Shown piece by piece: positions 10,678-21,167 of a stretch of DNA of 64,000 nt. Under the pieces are notes generated by a model. It saw only the letters and a program-made list of their open reading frames with translations. It did not search any database and had not been told where the DNA came from. Origin of the DNA: Piezodorus guildinii. Lineage: Eukaryota > Arthropoda > Insecta > Hemiptera > Pentatomidae. How positions within the stretch are numbered: position 1 is the first letter of the stretch; every line of letters begins with the position of its first letter. A program made the position numbers and the translations under genes. The stretch lies in contig CM041293.1 in NCBI GenBank assembly GCA_023052935.1, positions 176,381,600 to 176,445,599 of the forward strand, written 5' to 3'.

Positions 10678-10683
10678 GTAAGT
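10678..10683 (+). promoter_or_regulatory. Probable splice donor for env mRNA
   Basis: GTAAGT lies 31 bases before the gag ATG. Errantivirus env is made from a spliced RNA, and the leader is where the donor is expected. A matching acceptor is proposed at 15581-15582. Confidence 0.5.
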
Positions 10684-10708
10684 TAATTTCCTTTACTATT
10701 GTAATTTT

Positions 10709-11838
10709 ATGTCTGATGATTATTTAAATTCTTTAATCCTGCGAGTAAATAATTTAACATTAACTACAAATATGGCAAGCTTTCAAATTAAATCGGCAGA
10801 CTACGATCATATCCCTAATTTTAATGGAAATCCACACAATCTGTTAAAATTCGTGACAGTTTGTAGACAAGTTTACCAAATCGTGTGTAAACCGGACAAC
10901 TCGTTTAAGGAACTAAACGAACAAAGATTATTAAGTAAACTTTTAGCAAAACTTACGGATGAAGCTGATTATATAAATACAACGTGCGAATTTAGTCGTG
11001 TTGAAGAATTACTAAATTATCTCGAAAGAACCTTCAGAGACAGCCGCTCAATTGAACAATTATCGCATGAATTATTTAATAACAAAATACATCATAAGGA
11101 ACACCCTCTTGATTTCCTTCAAAGAATTGATAAGATCCGCACTTTAATAATTTCTAAACATCGGATAGAAAACACACCAAATAGAGAAACAATTATTAGC
11201 GCATTAGAGAAAAGTATTCTTTATTTTTTTACACTAACATGCCCCTTCACATAAGAACATATCTTATGACTAAAGCAGAAAAGTTAAGAACATTAGATGA
11301 TTTGAGAAATTTAATTCAGAATGAGAACCATCTACTCTTCGATGACCTCATAAATTCGGGAAATATGAGAAGACCCGGAGAACATGATTACAAAAGAGGC
11401 TTCGACCATAAGAAAAAGTTCGATAAAAAACATCACAAACGATTTAATAATTGGCAAAATCCCAATAACCCGTATAACCCACATAATCAAAGACAAGAGC
11501 ATCAATATCGACAACAAGAACCTCCACAAGACTACCGGCAGAATAATAATAATAATAATTATTACCAACAATGGCCCCGTCAAGAACAACAAAGGTATTT
11601 CAACGGTTCAGGTCGATACCGGAATCAAAATTATAATAATAATAAGAAAGATGAAAATCCAACTGTATCCATGAGAACAGTTAGCGCATTCGGGAATAAA
11701 CCGAAACAGCCTAATTTCCAAATTCAGCAAGAAGACCCGAAAGACCAAGAAATCAGAGAATTAAGAGAGAAATTAGAAAAATTAGATCCAAATAATTCTT
11801 TTTTAGAGAAAGGCCCGCCAGACAATCAAAACACATAA
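10709..11838 (+). pseudogene. gag: gag, broken by a frameshift
   Basis: The first reading starts at ATG 10709 and runs to a stop at 11252-11254 (181 codons); M22 in context NMASFQIK (10772) could be the real start. It contains capsid-like helical sequence (FNGNPHNLLKFV, LLNYLERTFRDSRSI, HPLDFLQRIDKIRTL). Similarity then continues in a different frame from before 11239 to 11838, rich in Asn, Gln, Lys and Tyr, as a nucleic-acid-binding tail. No CCHC zinc knuckle is seen, as usual in errantiviruses. The break lies between about 11215 and 11250, where a seven-T run (11224-11230) is the obvious slip site. Gag forms the particle and packages RNA; this copy would make only a truncated N-terminal part. 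Confidence 0.88.
11799..11805 (+). promoter_or_regulatory. -1 ribosomal frameshift heptamer between gag and pol
   Basis: T TTT TTA in the correct gag phase (TTT at 11800, TTA at 11803), 30 bases before the gag stop. A -1 slip here puts ribosomes into the pol frame, which is open across this point. No strong hairpin is obvious just downstream. Confidence 0.75.
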
Positions 11839-14800
11839 AAGAAGAGAATAAAAGCCAACTGCCTTATGTTAAAGACCACGCGAATCGTAAATGGCTTATT
11901 GATACCGGATCTTGGAAGAATTATATAAGACCAGACATTGTACCACCAGATGTTGAAAGAGAAAAAGAAAATTTTACAATAAAAACAGCAACCGGAGAAG
12001 AACTTGGCACGGAATCTATTTCAGTTTATTGCAGAAATAATTTTCTTAAAAACCCCGAAAAAATAAAATTTTATCTATTTAATTTCAGTCCCAATTACGA
12101 AATACTACTAGGAAATGAGACAATGAGGGAAATGAAATTTAATATCGATTTCGAAACCAACAAAATAAAAACTCGCTATACAAAGTTTGATTTTATTATG
12201 GAAGACGAAGTTTTAAAGTTAGTTTTGAAAGAAGGCGAAAATCAGATAAAAGTAGAACAAAATAAAAATCTATATTTTATTGACTATGAAGATGATAAGA
12301 TTAAAATTAAACCTGGCATCTATGATCAAAATATAATAATCGACAGTAAAGTTAACGAAACCATATATTTACCTTTATACTATTTGCAAAAAGAAGAAGT
12401 AGAATTAACAGATTCTAATAAAAAAGGAAACCATGAAATAATAAAACAAATCCCCCAACTAATCAGAACCGACCATATACCTCCTCAAGAAAAATCAAAT
12501 TTAATTAAATTATTATCGAAATATCCATCAGTATTTAAGACTGAAAATGATCCCCTTTCAGCCACTGATTTATTGGAGCATAAGATTAAAACAAAAACCG
12601 AAGACCCGATATATTCGAAAAATTACAGATATCCCCACCAATTCAAAGAAAATATTAAGGAAGAAATTAAAAAGATGTTAGAATCCAAAATAATAAGACC
12701 CAGCAATTCCCCTTACAATTCTCCCGTTTGGATTGTCCCGAAAAAGCCAGACGCATCAGGAAAAAGAAAAATACGAATGGTGATTGATTACAGGAAATTA
12801 AATCGAGAAACAACCCCGGATAAATTCCCCATTCCTAATATTGAAGACCTTTTAGGCAAATTAGGAAAAGCGACGATATTTACAGCAATGGACCTTTGCT
12901 CAGGCTTCCATCAAATAAAAGTCGAAGAAAGTTCTATCCCAAAAACAGCATTTTCTACAGATCAAGGCCACTTTGAATTCCTTCGCATGCCATTTGGACT
13001 CAGTAATGCCCCAGCAACGTTTCAAAGAGCCATGAATATCATTTTTTCAGATTCTATTAACGTTTTAGTCTATATGGACGATATTATAATTTTTTCTGAA
13101 AATTACAAAGATCATTGGAAACATTTAGAATAAACTCTTAAAAAGTTAGAAAAACATAACTTAAAGATTCAGCTCGATAAGACAGAATTTTGCAAGAAAG
13201 AATTGTTATTCCTCGGACATATTATCAGCGAACGCGGCATAGAACCTAATCCAGAAAAGATAAAAGCAGTAAAAGATTTTAAACTCCCTAAAAATGAAAA
13301 AGAAATTAAAAGCTTTTTAGGATTAACTGGTTTCTATAGGAAAATGATACCAAATTACGCAAAGATAGCTTCCCCATTAACGAGATGTCTTCGAAAAGAT
13401 CAAAAAGAAATCAAACCAGAGTTATATGAAAACGCTTTTGAGAAATTGAAACAACTTGTATGTAGTAGCCCCATTTTGCAAATTCCAGATTTCAATCAGG
13501 ACTTTTTCTTAACAACTGACGCAAGTAATTTCGCCATTGGTGCAGTATTAGCACAGAAGAAAGATGGAAAAGAACTCCCTGTATGTTTTGCATCCAGAAC
13601 ACTTAATAAAGCAGAACAAAATTACTCAACAACGGAAAAGGAATGTTTAGCCATTATTTGGGCTTGCAATCATTTTCGACCCTACTTATACGGTAGAAAA
13701 TTTTTCATATATTCAGATCACAAACCTTTAGAATATTTAAGAACGTGTAAAACACAGAACGCCAGATTAATTAGATGGAAATTATTGTTAGAAGATTTCG
13801 AATATGACATAAAATACATTGAAGGAAAGGCTAATAAAGTCGCCGATCATTTATCCCGTTACCCTATTGAAGAAAGGAAATTAAAAGAACCAGAATTTGA
13901 TATTTTTCATACAGAAAATTCTCCTAATAACTATTCACAAGAAATCGTAGATTTATTACAAGAAATGGGAATAGAAGAAACCCAAGAAGAAGCTAACAAT
14001 GAAAACTTAGAAGGAATTAATAATGATGAAAACATAGAAGAAAATAATAATGGTGAACACCAAGAAATAATTCAAGATGATATATCTTCTTTAGCAACGC
14101 AGCACTCCACAGAATCCTCCGATAACAGAATCTTAATAGTTGATGATAAATCTAGACCAGTAAATGTTGAGAAAAATCAAATAATAATAAAAAAGGGACA
14201 CGCGAAAATTCAACGCGAAACAATATTCAATAATAAGCAAAGAACAACAATTGAATTTACTTGGCCTTATCATGAAAAAGATTTTGAAATAGAAGAAAAA
14301 CTTTTAGAAATCTTAAGACCAAATATAACTTACGACATATACTGCTCACCCATATCAGATTCTATAGAAAGTGAAAATAATTGGTATAATGCATTATTTA
14401 ATAAAGTTGCATCACTCATTAGAGAAAAATTTCCCACAAATAGAATTAAAAGATATTATAAACTATTGCCAGATGTAAAGAACACGGAAGACCAGAAATT
14501 ACTTATCCTTGATTATCATATCGCCAAGACATGCCACAGAGGTATAAATGAAACATATTTAGTTTTGAAAACCAAATTTTATTGGCCCAATATGAAAGAT
14601 CATATCACAGAAATTATAAACAAATGTGACACATGTGGAAAAGGCAAATACGATAGAAGACCTATAAAACAAAAATTTAAAATTACTCCCACACCTGAGA
14701 AACCCTTTACAGATTTAATGATTGATACCTTACACATGAGTAATTATTACATTTATTTAATAGTAGATACTTTTTCCAAAAGAATATTTTCTTATTACGC

Positions 14801-15689
14801 AACGAGTTATAATGCCATAGAAAGCATGAAAGTATTGAAAAAATATTTAGCATATTTTCCAAAACCCCAAAAAATATCATGTGACAACGGAAGAGAATTC
14901 GACAATAACTTGTTTAAAGATTTTCTAAACTACTTAAATATTGAATTACATTATACTACCCCCAATCACCCTAACTCTCTTGGATTGCTTAATCGAGCAA
15001 GCTCTTCGTTATTAGAAATTTTAAGACTTATAAACATAGAAAACAAAGATGATAAAGAGGAAGATAAGTTAGAGCAAGCAACGACAGCATATAATAATTC
15101 CCTTAATCAAGATCTTAAAATGACCCCTAACGAAATAACTTTCGGTATCACTAATGAAACTTATAATGAATCCCCGGAAATAAAAGAATATCTTGTTCAT
15201 GAGTACCATCGGAAAATGAAGCAGCTTTTCGAAATAACTAAGAAAGGTATAGAACAAAATAAAGAGAGAAAAATAGGCAAGTTAAATGAAAATAGAGAAG
15301 ACATAGAAATCCCGGAAGATGTGTATATAAAGAGACAACAGAAAAAGAAAATAGATCCTAAATACGAAAAAGGAAAGTATGTTGATAAAAGATTTCAAAA
15401 TAGAAATAAAGGTAGAAAGAAAAAACTCCACCCTGATCAAGTCAAACGACCGAAAAAAGTCACTAAGAAAAAGAAATCAAATAATAATAATAACAAACCT
15501 AGTACAAGTCAAAAAAACCCAGAAATAACTGATGAAGATATTGAGAATGTCATAAAAGAAATAGAAACGTCTAATGTTACAGGAGTCAGCCAAGATGACT
15601 TTGAGTTCGACGACGAATTGTTTCAAGTATCTTCTGATCGCAGCGCTTACGGTTCAGATACAGACCCTGCTAATACAAGATTTATCTGA
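11802..15689 (+). pseudogene. pol: pol (protease, RT, RNase H, integrase), broken
   Basis: The frame enters at the slippery site; no ATG is needed. Protease: KWLIDTGSW at about 11889-11915. RT: MVIDYRKLN, LCSGFHQIKVEE, FLRMPFGLSNAPATF, and VYMDDIIIF with catalytic YMDD at 13072-13083. A TAA at 13131-13133 stops the frame shortly after YMDD; the same frame then continues LFLGHIISERGIEPN and FLGLTGFYRKMI. RNase H: TTDASNFAIGAVLAQ and IYSDHKPLEYL. Integrase: zinc region with HIAKTCHRG and CDTC, then MIDTLHM (D at 14724), CDNGREF (D at 14883) and, exactly 36 codons on, an Asn codon at 14991 in GLLNRASSS where D,D-35-E enzymes have Glu. A long Lys/Asn-rich C-terminal tail overlaps env. Replication would fail at the nonsense codon and integration at the missing glutamate. 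Confidence 0.92.
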
Positions 15690-17211
15690 CGGACCAGGAG
15701 CATCCATCGTACAAATTAATCCATCTTTTATAATTGAAGATTGGTACACATTTTTACATTATAAGAATCTTACAAATTTAACAAGAGAAATTCAAACCCT
15801 TAAGATTAGCATTGACGTATTAACAATTAGTAATGAATATAAAACTTTGCATAATATTATTGAACAAAAATATAACAAGATATTAGAAAAAATTAATCAT
15901 ATTGTAAATATAAATCGGAATAACCGATCAAAAAGAGGTTTAATTAACGGACTAGGCAATGCTATTAGTTGGCTCACCGGCAATATGGACGCCGATGACA
16001 AAGAAAAGTATGATAATATTTTAAATAAAATCGAGAGAAATATGTATCACATAGAGCATAATGAAAATGTTAGATTAGGATTAAATAAAGAATTAACATC
16101 TAAACTTAATAAAGAAATAATTGTTTTAAATAAATATAAGGATAGTATAGAAAAAATAAATAATTTTACAGATTTAGCTCTTACTAAGTTAATGTATCAT
16201 GATTTATTAGCCGTATTAGATTTAGTAGAAAATCAATTAAATGATATAGAATTTTCCTTAGAACAATGTAAATTAGGAATTACCCATCCAAGCATATTAA
16301 CGACTAGAGAACTAGAACAATTAAACATACCGTTCGGAGAACCAATCACAGAAAATGTAGAATTAAACTGGTTACTTAGCTCCACATTTTGTTCCCTATC
16401 AGATACAGGATTAATTTATTATTTTATTAAAATCCCTTTGAAATCATTGCCAAAAACAACTTATTATGCTATGTCATATCCAGTTACAAGGAATAATAAA
16501 GTCATTACTCTAAAGATTAAAGAACAACTAATCATTAGATTTAAAAATTCGTTTTACAATGGAAATTGTATTAATTTCAATAATCATCATTACTGTAAAG
16601 ACATGATAGAGATTAAGGACAAATGTATTTTAGAATTATGTAAGAATATAGAATTAAATGATTGTAAAGCTGTAGAAATAAGAACAAACCCTAGAATCAA
16701 ACTTATACCCACATTACACCAATATTTAACCTTTAATATTAGCAATGTAACAACTAGTGTAACAAACACACAAATGTATCATCTACCATCTACTAGCCTC
16801 CTTAATCTTAATGAAAATGAGAAATTTGTAAATATAAATGTACCACTTTCTTATGTTGACAATGTAAATATTCCTTTTATTTCCTATCATTCTGTTAATA
16901 ATAAAACTATTGTATCAACAAATTTTACTTTTGAGGAATTACAACAAATAGACTTAAGTAATATAGAAATAGAAGAATTAGAACCTTATGATATAACTGT
17001 ATCCCAATTTATTTCTTATATATTTTATGTAATATGTTTATATCTTTTATGTTATAATCTTTATCGTCAGTATTGTAAACTGGAATTACTGTGTTCTAAT
17101 CCTTCAAATGATAATCCAAGTACCCATCCTCAACCACCTGAATGTTTTGATGGCAGAGCCAGAGCTTGGTTTCAATATTTACAGAATAGACAAACCGTCC
17201 CAAATCCTTAA
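15574..17211 (+). CDS. env: Env glycoprotein, F-like (errantivirus)
   Basis: An uninterrupted 545-codon frame overlapping the pol end by 116 bases. Residues about 15-34 are hydrophobic (CFKYLLIAALTVQIQ) and suit a signal peptide; if a spliced exon begins after 15582, the start would be M8 at 15595. A furin-type RSKR (residues 118-121, about 15925) precedes GLINGLGNAISWLTG, the conserved start of the fusion subunit of errantivirus and baculovirus F proteins. Helical sequence follows, then Asn-X-Ser/Thr sites, a membrane anchor (about residues 479-497, FISYIFYVICLYLL) and a 48-residue cytoplasmic tail. Family role: membrane fusion and cell-to-cell transfer. No break is visible, unlike gag and pol; function is not shown by sequence. 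Confidence 0.92.
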   Translation: MLQESAKMTLSSTTNCFKYLLIAALTVQIQTLLIQDLSDGPGASIVQINPSFIIEDWYTFLHYKNLTNLTREIQTLKISIDVLTISNEYKTLHNIIEQKYNKILEKINHIVNINRNNRSKRGLINGLGNAISWLTGNMDADDKEKYDNILNKIERNMYHIEHNENVRLGLNKELTSKLNKEIIVLNKYKDSIEKINNFTDLALTKLMYHDLLAVLDLVENQLNDIEFSLEQCKLGITHPSILTTRELEQLNIPFGEPITENVELNWLLSSTFCSLSDTGLIYYFIKIPLKSLPKTTYYAMSYPVTRNNKVITLKIKEQLIIRFKNSFYNGNCINFNNHHYCKDMIEIKDKCILELCKNIELNDCKAVEIRTNPRIKLIPTLHQYLTFNISNVTTSVTNTQMYHLPSTSLLNLNENEKFVNINVPLSYVDNVNIPFISYHSVNNKTIVSTNFTFEELQQIDLSNIEIEELEPYDITVSQFISYIFYVICLYLLCYNLYRQYCKLELLCSNPSNDNPSTHPQPPECFDGRARAWFQYLQNRQTVPNP

Positions 17212-17240
17212 ATTTAGAGTTCAGTGAGCTTCACTCTCAT

Positions 17241-17251
17241 AAGGACGGAGG
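17241..17251 (+). promoter_or_regulatory. Polypurine tract
   Basis: AAGGACGGAGG lies directly before the 3' LTR and would prime plus-strand DNA. It has one C interruption. Confidence 0.75.
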
Positions 17252-17541
17252 AGTCACGCCACCATGAGGCCATAGTGCACCTGCAGATCACACCATATTC
17301 CTTGAATCTTATTCAGCAGTCCTATTAACCTTTATATACCCTGTCCCTTCTCCCAGGGATCACTCTCTCTCTTCAAGTCCTCGCAGTAATTACGGTACGT
17401 AATCTATGTCAGACCTAGTATAGCCATATTGTTATTATCAAGATTGTCATTATTGTCTTTTAAAGTGTTATTATCGATATTTTGTAACTTTTGAATAAAT
17501 AAAATATTTTTTTTTTCAATAACGAGTAAAAACACCAAAAT
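17252..17541 (+). repeat. 3' LTR
   Basis: 290 bp, one A shorter than the 5' LTR in the run before the ten-T tract, otherwise identical on inspection. Followed by the TATA target duplicate. Confidence 0.95.
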
Positions 17542-17573
17542 TATATATTAAATAATAATATAAGGCATAAAAA

Positions 17574-17710
17574 AGTGCCTGATTGTTAAGAACCCATAAC
17601 ATAACCTGAAAGTAAAATGAGTTATAATTAAGTAAATATTGTGGGAATTAATTTTTTTCTTAAAAGAATATATTTTTAAATTATGAATATATTATAGTAA
17701 TATAATATAT
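17574..17710 (+). repeat. Left arm of a long inverted repeat
   Basis: About 137 bp whose reverse complement lies at 18942-19076, roughly 90% alike by eye (shared core includes AGTAAAATGAGTTATAATTA). The 1.2 kb between the arms holds AT-rich sequence, a hAT MITE end and a Helitron with a mariner. It may be the long terminal repeat of an older DNA transposon. Confidence 0.8.
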
Positions 17711-17775
17711 TATAATATAATATATTATAGTATATTTATAATATATTATAAATATAATATATTATAATAATATAT

Positions 17776-17854
17776 TAATCCGATAATCGATTAGTTCGAA
17801 TGACTTAAATAATCGAATGATACGATCATCGTCATTCGATTATGCCCGCCCCTA
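17776..17854. mobile_element. hAT-type MITE, single end
   Basis: Ends ...CATTCGATTATGCCCGCCCCTA, the same terminus as the intact MITE at 20150-20484. The other end is lost in AT-rich DNA. The base sequence after it (GTATATTACAATATAT) also closely matches the flank of the intact copy. Confidence 0.75.
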
Positions 17855-17869
17855 GTATATTACAATATA

Positions 17870-18941
17870 TCTATACTATTATTATAAAGCTGAAGAGTTT
17901 GTTTGTTTGAATGCTAATCTCAGAAACTACTGGTTCGAATTGAAAAATTCTTTTTGTGTTGGATACTCCATTTATCGAGGAAGGCTATAGGCTATATAAC
18001 ATCACGCTGCGACCAATAGGACCGAAGAATCAGTGGAAAATATGAGAAAAAATAGGGAAAATTGACCTCGAATCCCAACGATTCCAAACGATTTACCTTT
18101 TAATTTTAAAATAATTCAATTTCCCGTTAATTTATCTTTTGCTATAACAATTAATAAATCACACGGGCAAGCATTTAAACACGTAGGAATCGATTTTTGT
18201 CAAGATCGGGTCGCGGAGAAAATCAGTATGTTCTTCTGCCACAAGAAAATAAAACCAAAAATATTATTTAAGCAGAAATACTTTAAAATATTGGGTCGTC
18301 CGAAAAGTTGGTAGAGGTTTTTAAAATAAAATTTACCTTCTGTTTTTTCTACTAAAATGAATCACGAGGCTAATGTTTATTTATATGCCTTTAATCCTCA
18401 TGGAATTAACTATATTTACACACTGAATTCGTCTTTATTAAGGCTCAGTAGTGTAGTGTAGTTTATTGCAAACCAACATGAGTGACGAATCAGTTCATTT
18501 TCGAAATAATATGCTGTTCTTTTTTAAAAGAGGGAAAAACGTAGCCCAAACTGCGAGAAAGATTCGTTCCGAGTATGGCAGCTATTCAATTGCTGAAAGC
18601 ACGATTCAGAAGTGGTTTTCGCGGTTTAGATCAGAAAATTTCAGTTTGGAAGACCAGCCCGGAGGACGTCATAACGAACCTTTCATTGTTCTTAAGGAGG
18701 AAGGACAGTGATTTTGGGAAAAAAGGGATAATGGAACTTTCAAGGCGTTGAGATAGAGTAATCGCTGACGGTATTAACTATTTTATAGATTAAATAAATA
18801 AATTTTAAGCTATTCAATTTTAATTATTGTCCAAATTTCTCTACGAACTTTTCGGACAACCCAATATAATCTTTTAAAAACGTCTTAATAGCTTTCATAA
18901 TAACTGAAATTGACGCAGACGAAGATGCGCGCAACAGCTAG
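17870..18941 (+). mobile_element. Helitron, non-autonomous, carrying a mariner
   Basis: Begins A|TCTATACTATTATTATAAAGC and ends GCGCAACAGCTAG|T, the 5' TC and 3' CTRR ends of canonical Helitrons between A and T. Inside, 18090-18250 encodes a degenerate end of the Pif1-type helicase (FPVNLSFAI-like, then the SHG..YVALS region damaged). It lacks the Rep domain. A 574-bp mariner sits in it at 18291-18864. The second copy is 50296-50812. Confidence 0.88.
18291..18864 (+). mobile_element. mariner, internally deleted, inside the Helitron
   Basis: TIRs TTGGGTCGTCCGAAAAGTT and (reverse complement of the right end) TTGGGTTGTCCGAAAAGTT; TA duplicated at 18289-18290 and 18865-18866. The remaining coding part is 18478-18711: MSDESVHFRNNMLFFFKRGK, then VAQTARKIRSEYG, STIQKWFSRFRS, and NFSLEDQPGGR. 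This is the paired helix-turn-helix DNA-binding end of a mariner transposase. The catalytic DD34D domain is deleted, so it is non-autonomous and could at most bind its own ends. Confidence 0.93.
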
Positions 18942-19076
18942 TATATTATATTACTATAATATATTTATACTTTAAATATATATGCTTTTAAGAAAAAAAT
19001 TAATTCACACAAAATTTACTTAATTATAACTCATTTTACTCTCAGGGTATGGTTTGGGTTCTTGACAATCAGGCAC
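18942..19076 (-). repeat. Right arm of the long inverted repeat
   Basis: Reverse complement partner of 17574-17710. It starts immediately after the Helitron 3' end. Confidence 0.8.
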
Positions 19077-19304
19077 ACAATCTTCTATATAACTTGTCAA
19101 TCATAATTATAACTTTAAAAAAATTAAACAAACAATATGTACCCAGGCTAACAATGATTCTTCATATTGATACAGCAGCTCCTTACACTTACAAGTCCCC
19201 TCTCAGGTCATAACTTCAACTAAACCCTTGTTACCTAATAGGTACCTGCCAGTGACCTTTTTTCTTAGCATCCAAAATGGATGCTGTTTGTAAGCATACA
19301 ATCA

Positions 19305-20021
19305 GATAGATAGATAGATAGAGATAGAAAAGTCAGTTTTTATTTTTCAAAATTACATCAAAAAGCCAATAAACAAATAAAAAAATAAACAAATTACAAA
19401 TTACGAAATACAATAATAAAAATCAGACACACTACATGGTCTATTGACCGTCCGTGGAGTCTGTGTTTATTAACAAAATTAATCTTTAATCTATCAATAT
19501 AAATAATCAATAACAAAATAAGAAACAAACACTTCCCATGTTATTTATATACTAAAATTAATTCACAAATAGTGAAATTCACAATTAGTTAAATTTAATT
19601 TAACAAATTCACTAATAGTTAAATTCTCTCGTTAGTAACATTCTATAAGAGAAAGCCGATCTGGAGAAATTAACTAACGCCAGCCAATCTTTTCCATTTA
19701 TCAACTCTAAAATTTGATCCCAGGTTAAATTTTTAGAATTAAAATATTTTTTTCTAAACTCAGTAAGTATCGGACAGGCATCCAAAAAGTGAAAAAGATC
19801 TTCTGTTCCATTGGTATTGCACAAATTACATTTATTATTTGTTTTCATGAAATGTTTGTAATTCAGGTTTAATACATCAGCCCTGATTTTAATTACCCAT
19901 CTAATCACCTCCAGTGAACATTTGTCAGTAATGTAATTTACTGTGGTTAAATGTGGATAAAAGGGAGAAGTTTTAGAATTTTTAACTTTAATAATATTTT
20001 GAGTATAAATATCTTTTTAAA
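19305..20021 (-). mobile_element. LINE 3' end with zinc-finger tail, 10-bp TSD
   Basis: Minus-strand reading 19908-19612 (98 codons): MIRWVIKIRADVLNLNYKHF, then CNLCNTNGTEDLFHFLDACP and ILTEFRKKYF. The C-x2-C...H...C arrangement is the zinc-finger-like tail found after the RT of several LINE clades. There is no RT core. The 3' end carries a (TATC)n microsatellite (plus-strand TAGA at 19304-19322). CATACAATCA is duplicated at 19295-19304 and 20022-20031, so this is a 717-bp 5'-truncated insertion. Another 3' UTR of the family is at 30546-30780. Confidence 0.8.
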
Positions 20022-20149
20022 CATACAATCAAATTGGAGCTGTTATTTAAATTTAAATTTTACTTTTTATGTTATGGTTAGCCTGCCTAACACAATAATC
20101 AAATAATAACTTAAATAGCTACAATAATTATAAATAAATGGGTATATTA

Positions 20150-20484
20150 TAGGAGTGGGCATAATCTAATGATCGTAATAATCGGATGATCGGACTTCGA
20201 TGATTTAAATAAACGAATGATTTCATAATCGAATGATTAATATGCATTCTGAGATACCATAAGCCAAAATTCCCGTCTCTGTAACGCTCTATATATGGCT
20301 GACCAGCATATACTTTATGTGATGAGCAAAAAAAAAAAAAAATAAGGTCGTTCGATTATCCAAGCCCTCGATTATCATAAAAAAATTCAGTTCGAATGAT
20401 CATTCGTTTCTCCAAATCGATTAATTCGAATGATTTAAATTATCGAATGATCCGATAATCGTCATTCGATTATTCCCGCCCCTA
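20150..20484. mobile_element. hAT-type MITE, complete, 335 bp
   Basis: Ends TAGGAGTGGGCATAATC and ...GATTATTCCCGCCCCTA are inverted, the TAGGGGTGGGC type common in hAT MITEs. The 8-bp duplications GTATATTA (20142-20149) and GTATGTTA (20485-20492) differ by one base. Inner sequence is a striking series of ATTCGAAT/AATCGATT-type subterminal motifs. No coding sequence. Confidence 0.92.
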
Positions 20485-20744
20485 GTATGTTACAATATAT
20501 ATATATATATATTGGATTGAAAAACTTCAGGGTGGCCATTTAGGGATATGGTTCGAAAAGGAAAGTTGAATCTGAGGAGTTGATTAGAACCAACAACAAC
20601 AGTCTGAATGTCCATAGCTTTTAAGCTTAGCTTGTTCAGGCGTGCCCAGGTTTTCATCAATATCACCAAAAGCCGTTGATAACTAGTGATAATTAAGGAG
20701 ATCATGGATGTAAGATGGAAACCAGGATTCGACAACTTCATAGT

Positions 20745-21153
20745 TTTTTTAGTTTTTTTTTATTTTTTATTGAGATATATTACAATTTGTTACAAAATGA
20801 ACAATAATAATATTGATAAGAGACCACAATCATACTATATATACAGAAAATAATAATAATGGTCAAATTACATAAAAAAGAACATAAATAAATTCATATA
20901 TAAACAATAAAATAATAATAATAAATAAAAAACAAAACAAATCGAAACAAAAACCTATTATTGAGATAAATAAAAAGTTGGCAAATAAATAAACATCTTA
21001 CACACAATCATAACTATATACAATATATACAATTGCTAAAGGGACCCCAGCAAGCGCTTTTCCCTCCACTTGTGGAGGAAAAAGCAGAATCCATGAGATC
21101 CCAGCGCCTCTATCTCAGCCGCATCACTGGTCTGAGCCAGTGGAGACTGAGTT
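20745..21153 (-). mobile_element. Jockey LINE 3' UTR insertion, 14-bp TSD
   Basis: Minus-strand 3' end matching the UTR of the 43-kb Jockey copy (block with CCACTTGTGGAGG at about 21075 here; CACTTGTGGGG at 44050 there). A T-rich tail is on the left. GACAACTTCATAGT is duplicated exactly at 20731-20744 and 21154-21167. It has no coding part, an extreme 5' truncation. Confidence 0.88.
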
Positions 21154-21167
21154 GACAACTTCATAGT

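Larger units (their letters stand above)
10057..17541 (+). mobile_element. Errantivirus (insect endogenous retrovirus), complete but defective
   Basis: A 7.5-kb LTR element with two near-identical LTRs, primer binding site, gag, pol (protease, RT, RNase H, integrase), env and a purine tract. The LTRs start AGTCACG and end CAAAAT, and the TSD is TATA (10053-10056 and 17542-17545); both are usual for errantiviruses, which favour TATA-like targets. I found only one difference between the LTRs, one A in an A-run (five versus four), so insertion was recent. Despite this, gag has a frameshift, pol a nonsense codon at 13131, and the integrase active-site glutamate is asparagine. Env is uninterrupted. 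Errantiviruses move within germ line and follicle cells and some are infectious; this copy should not be autonomous. Confidence 0.95.
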
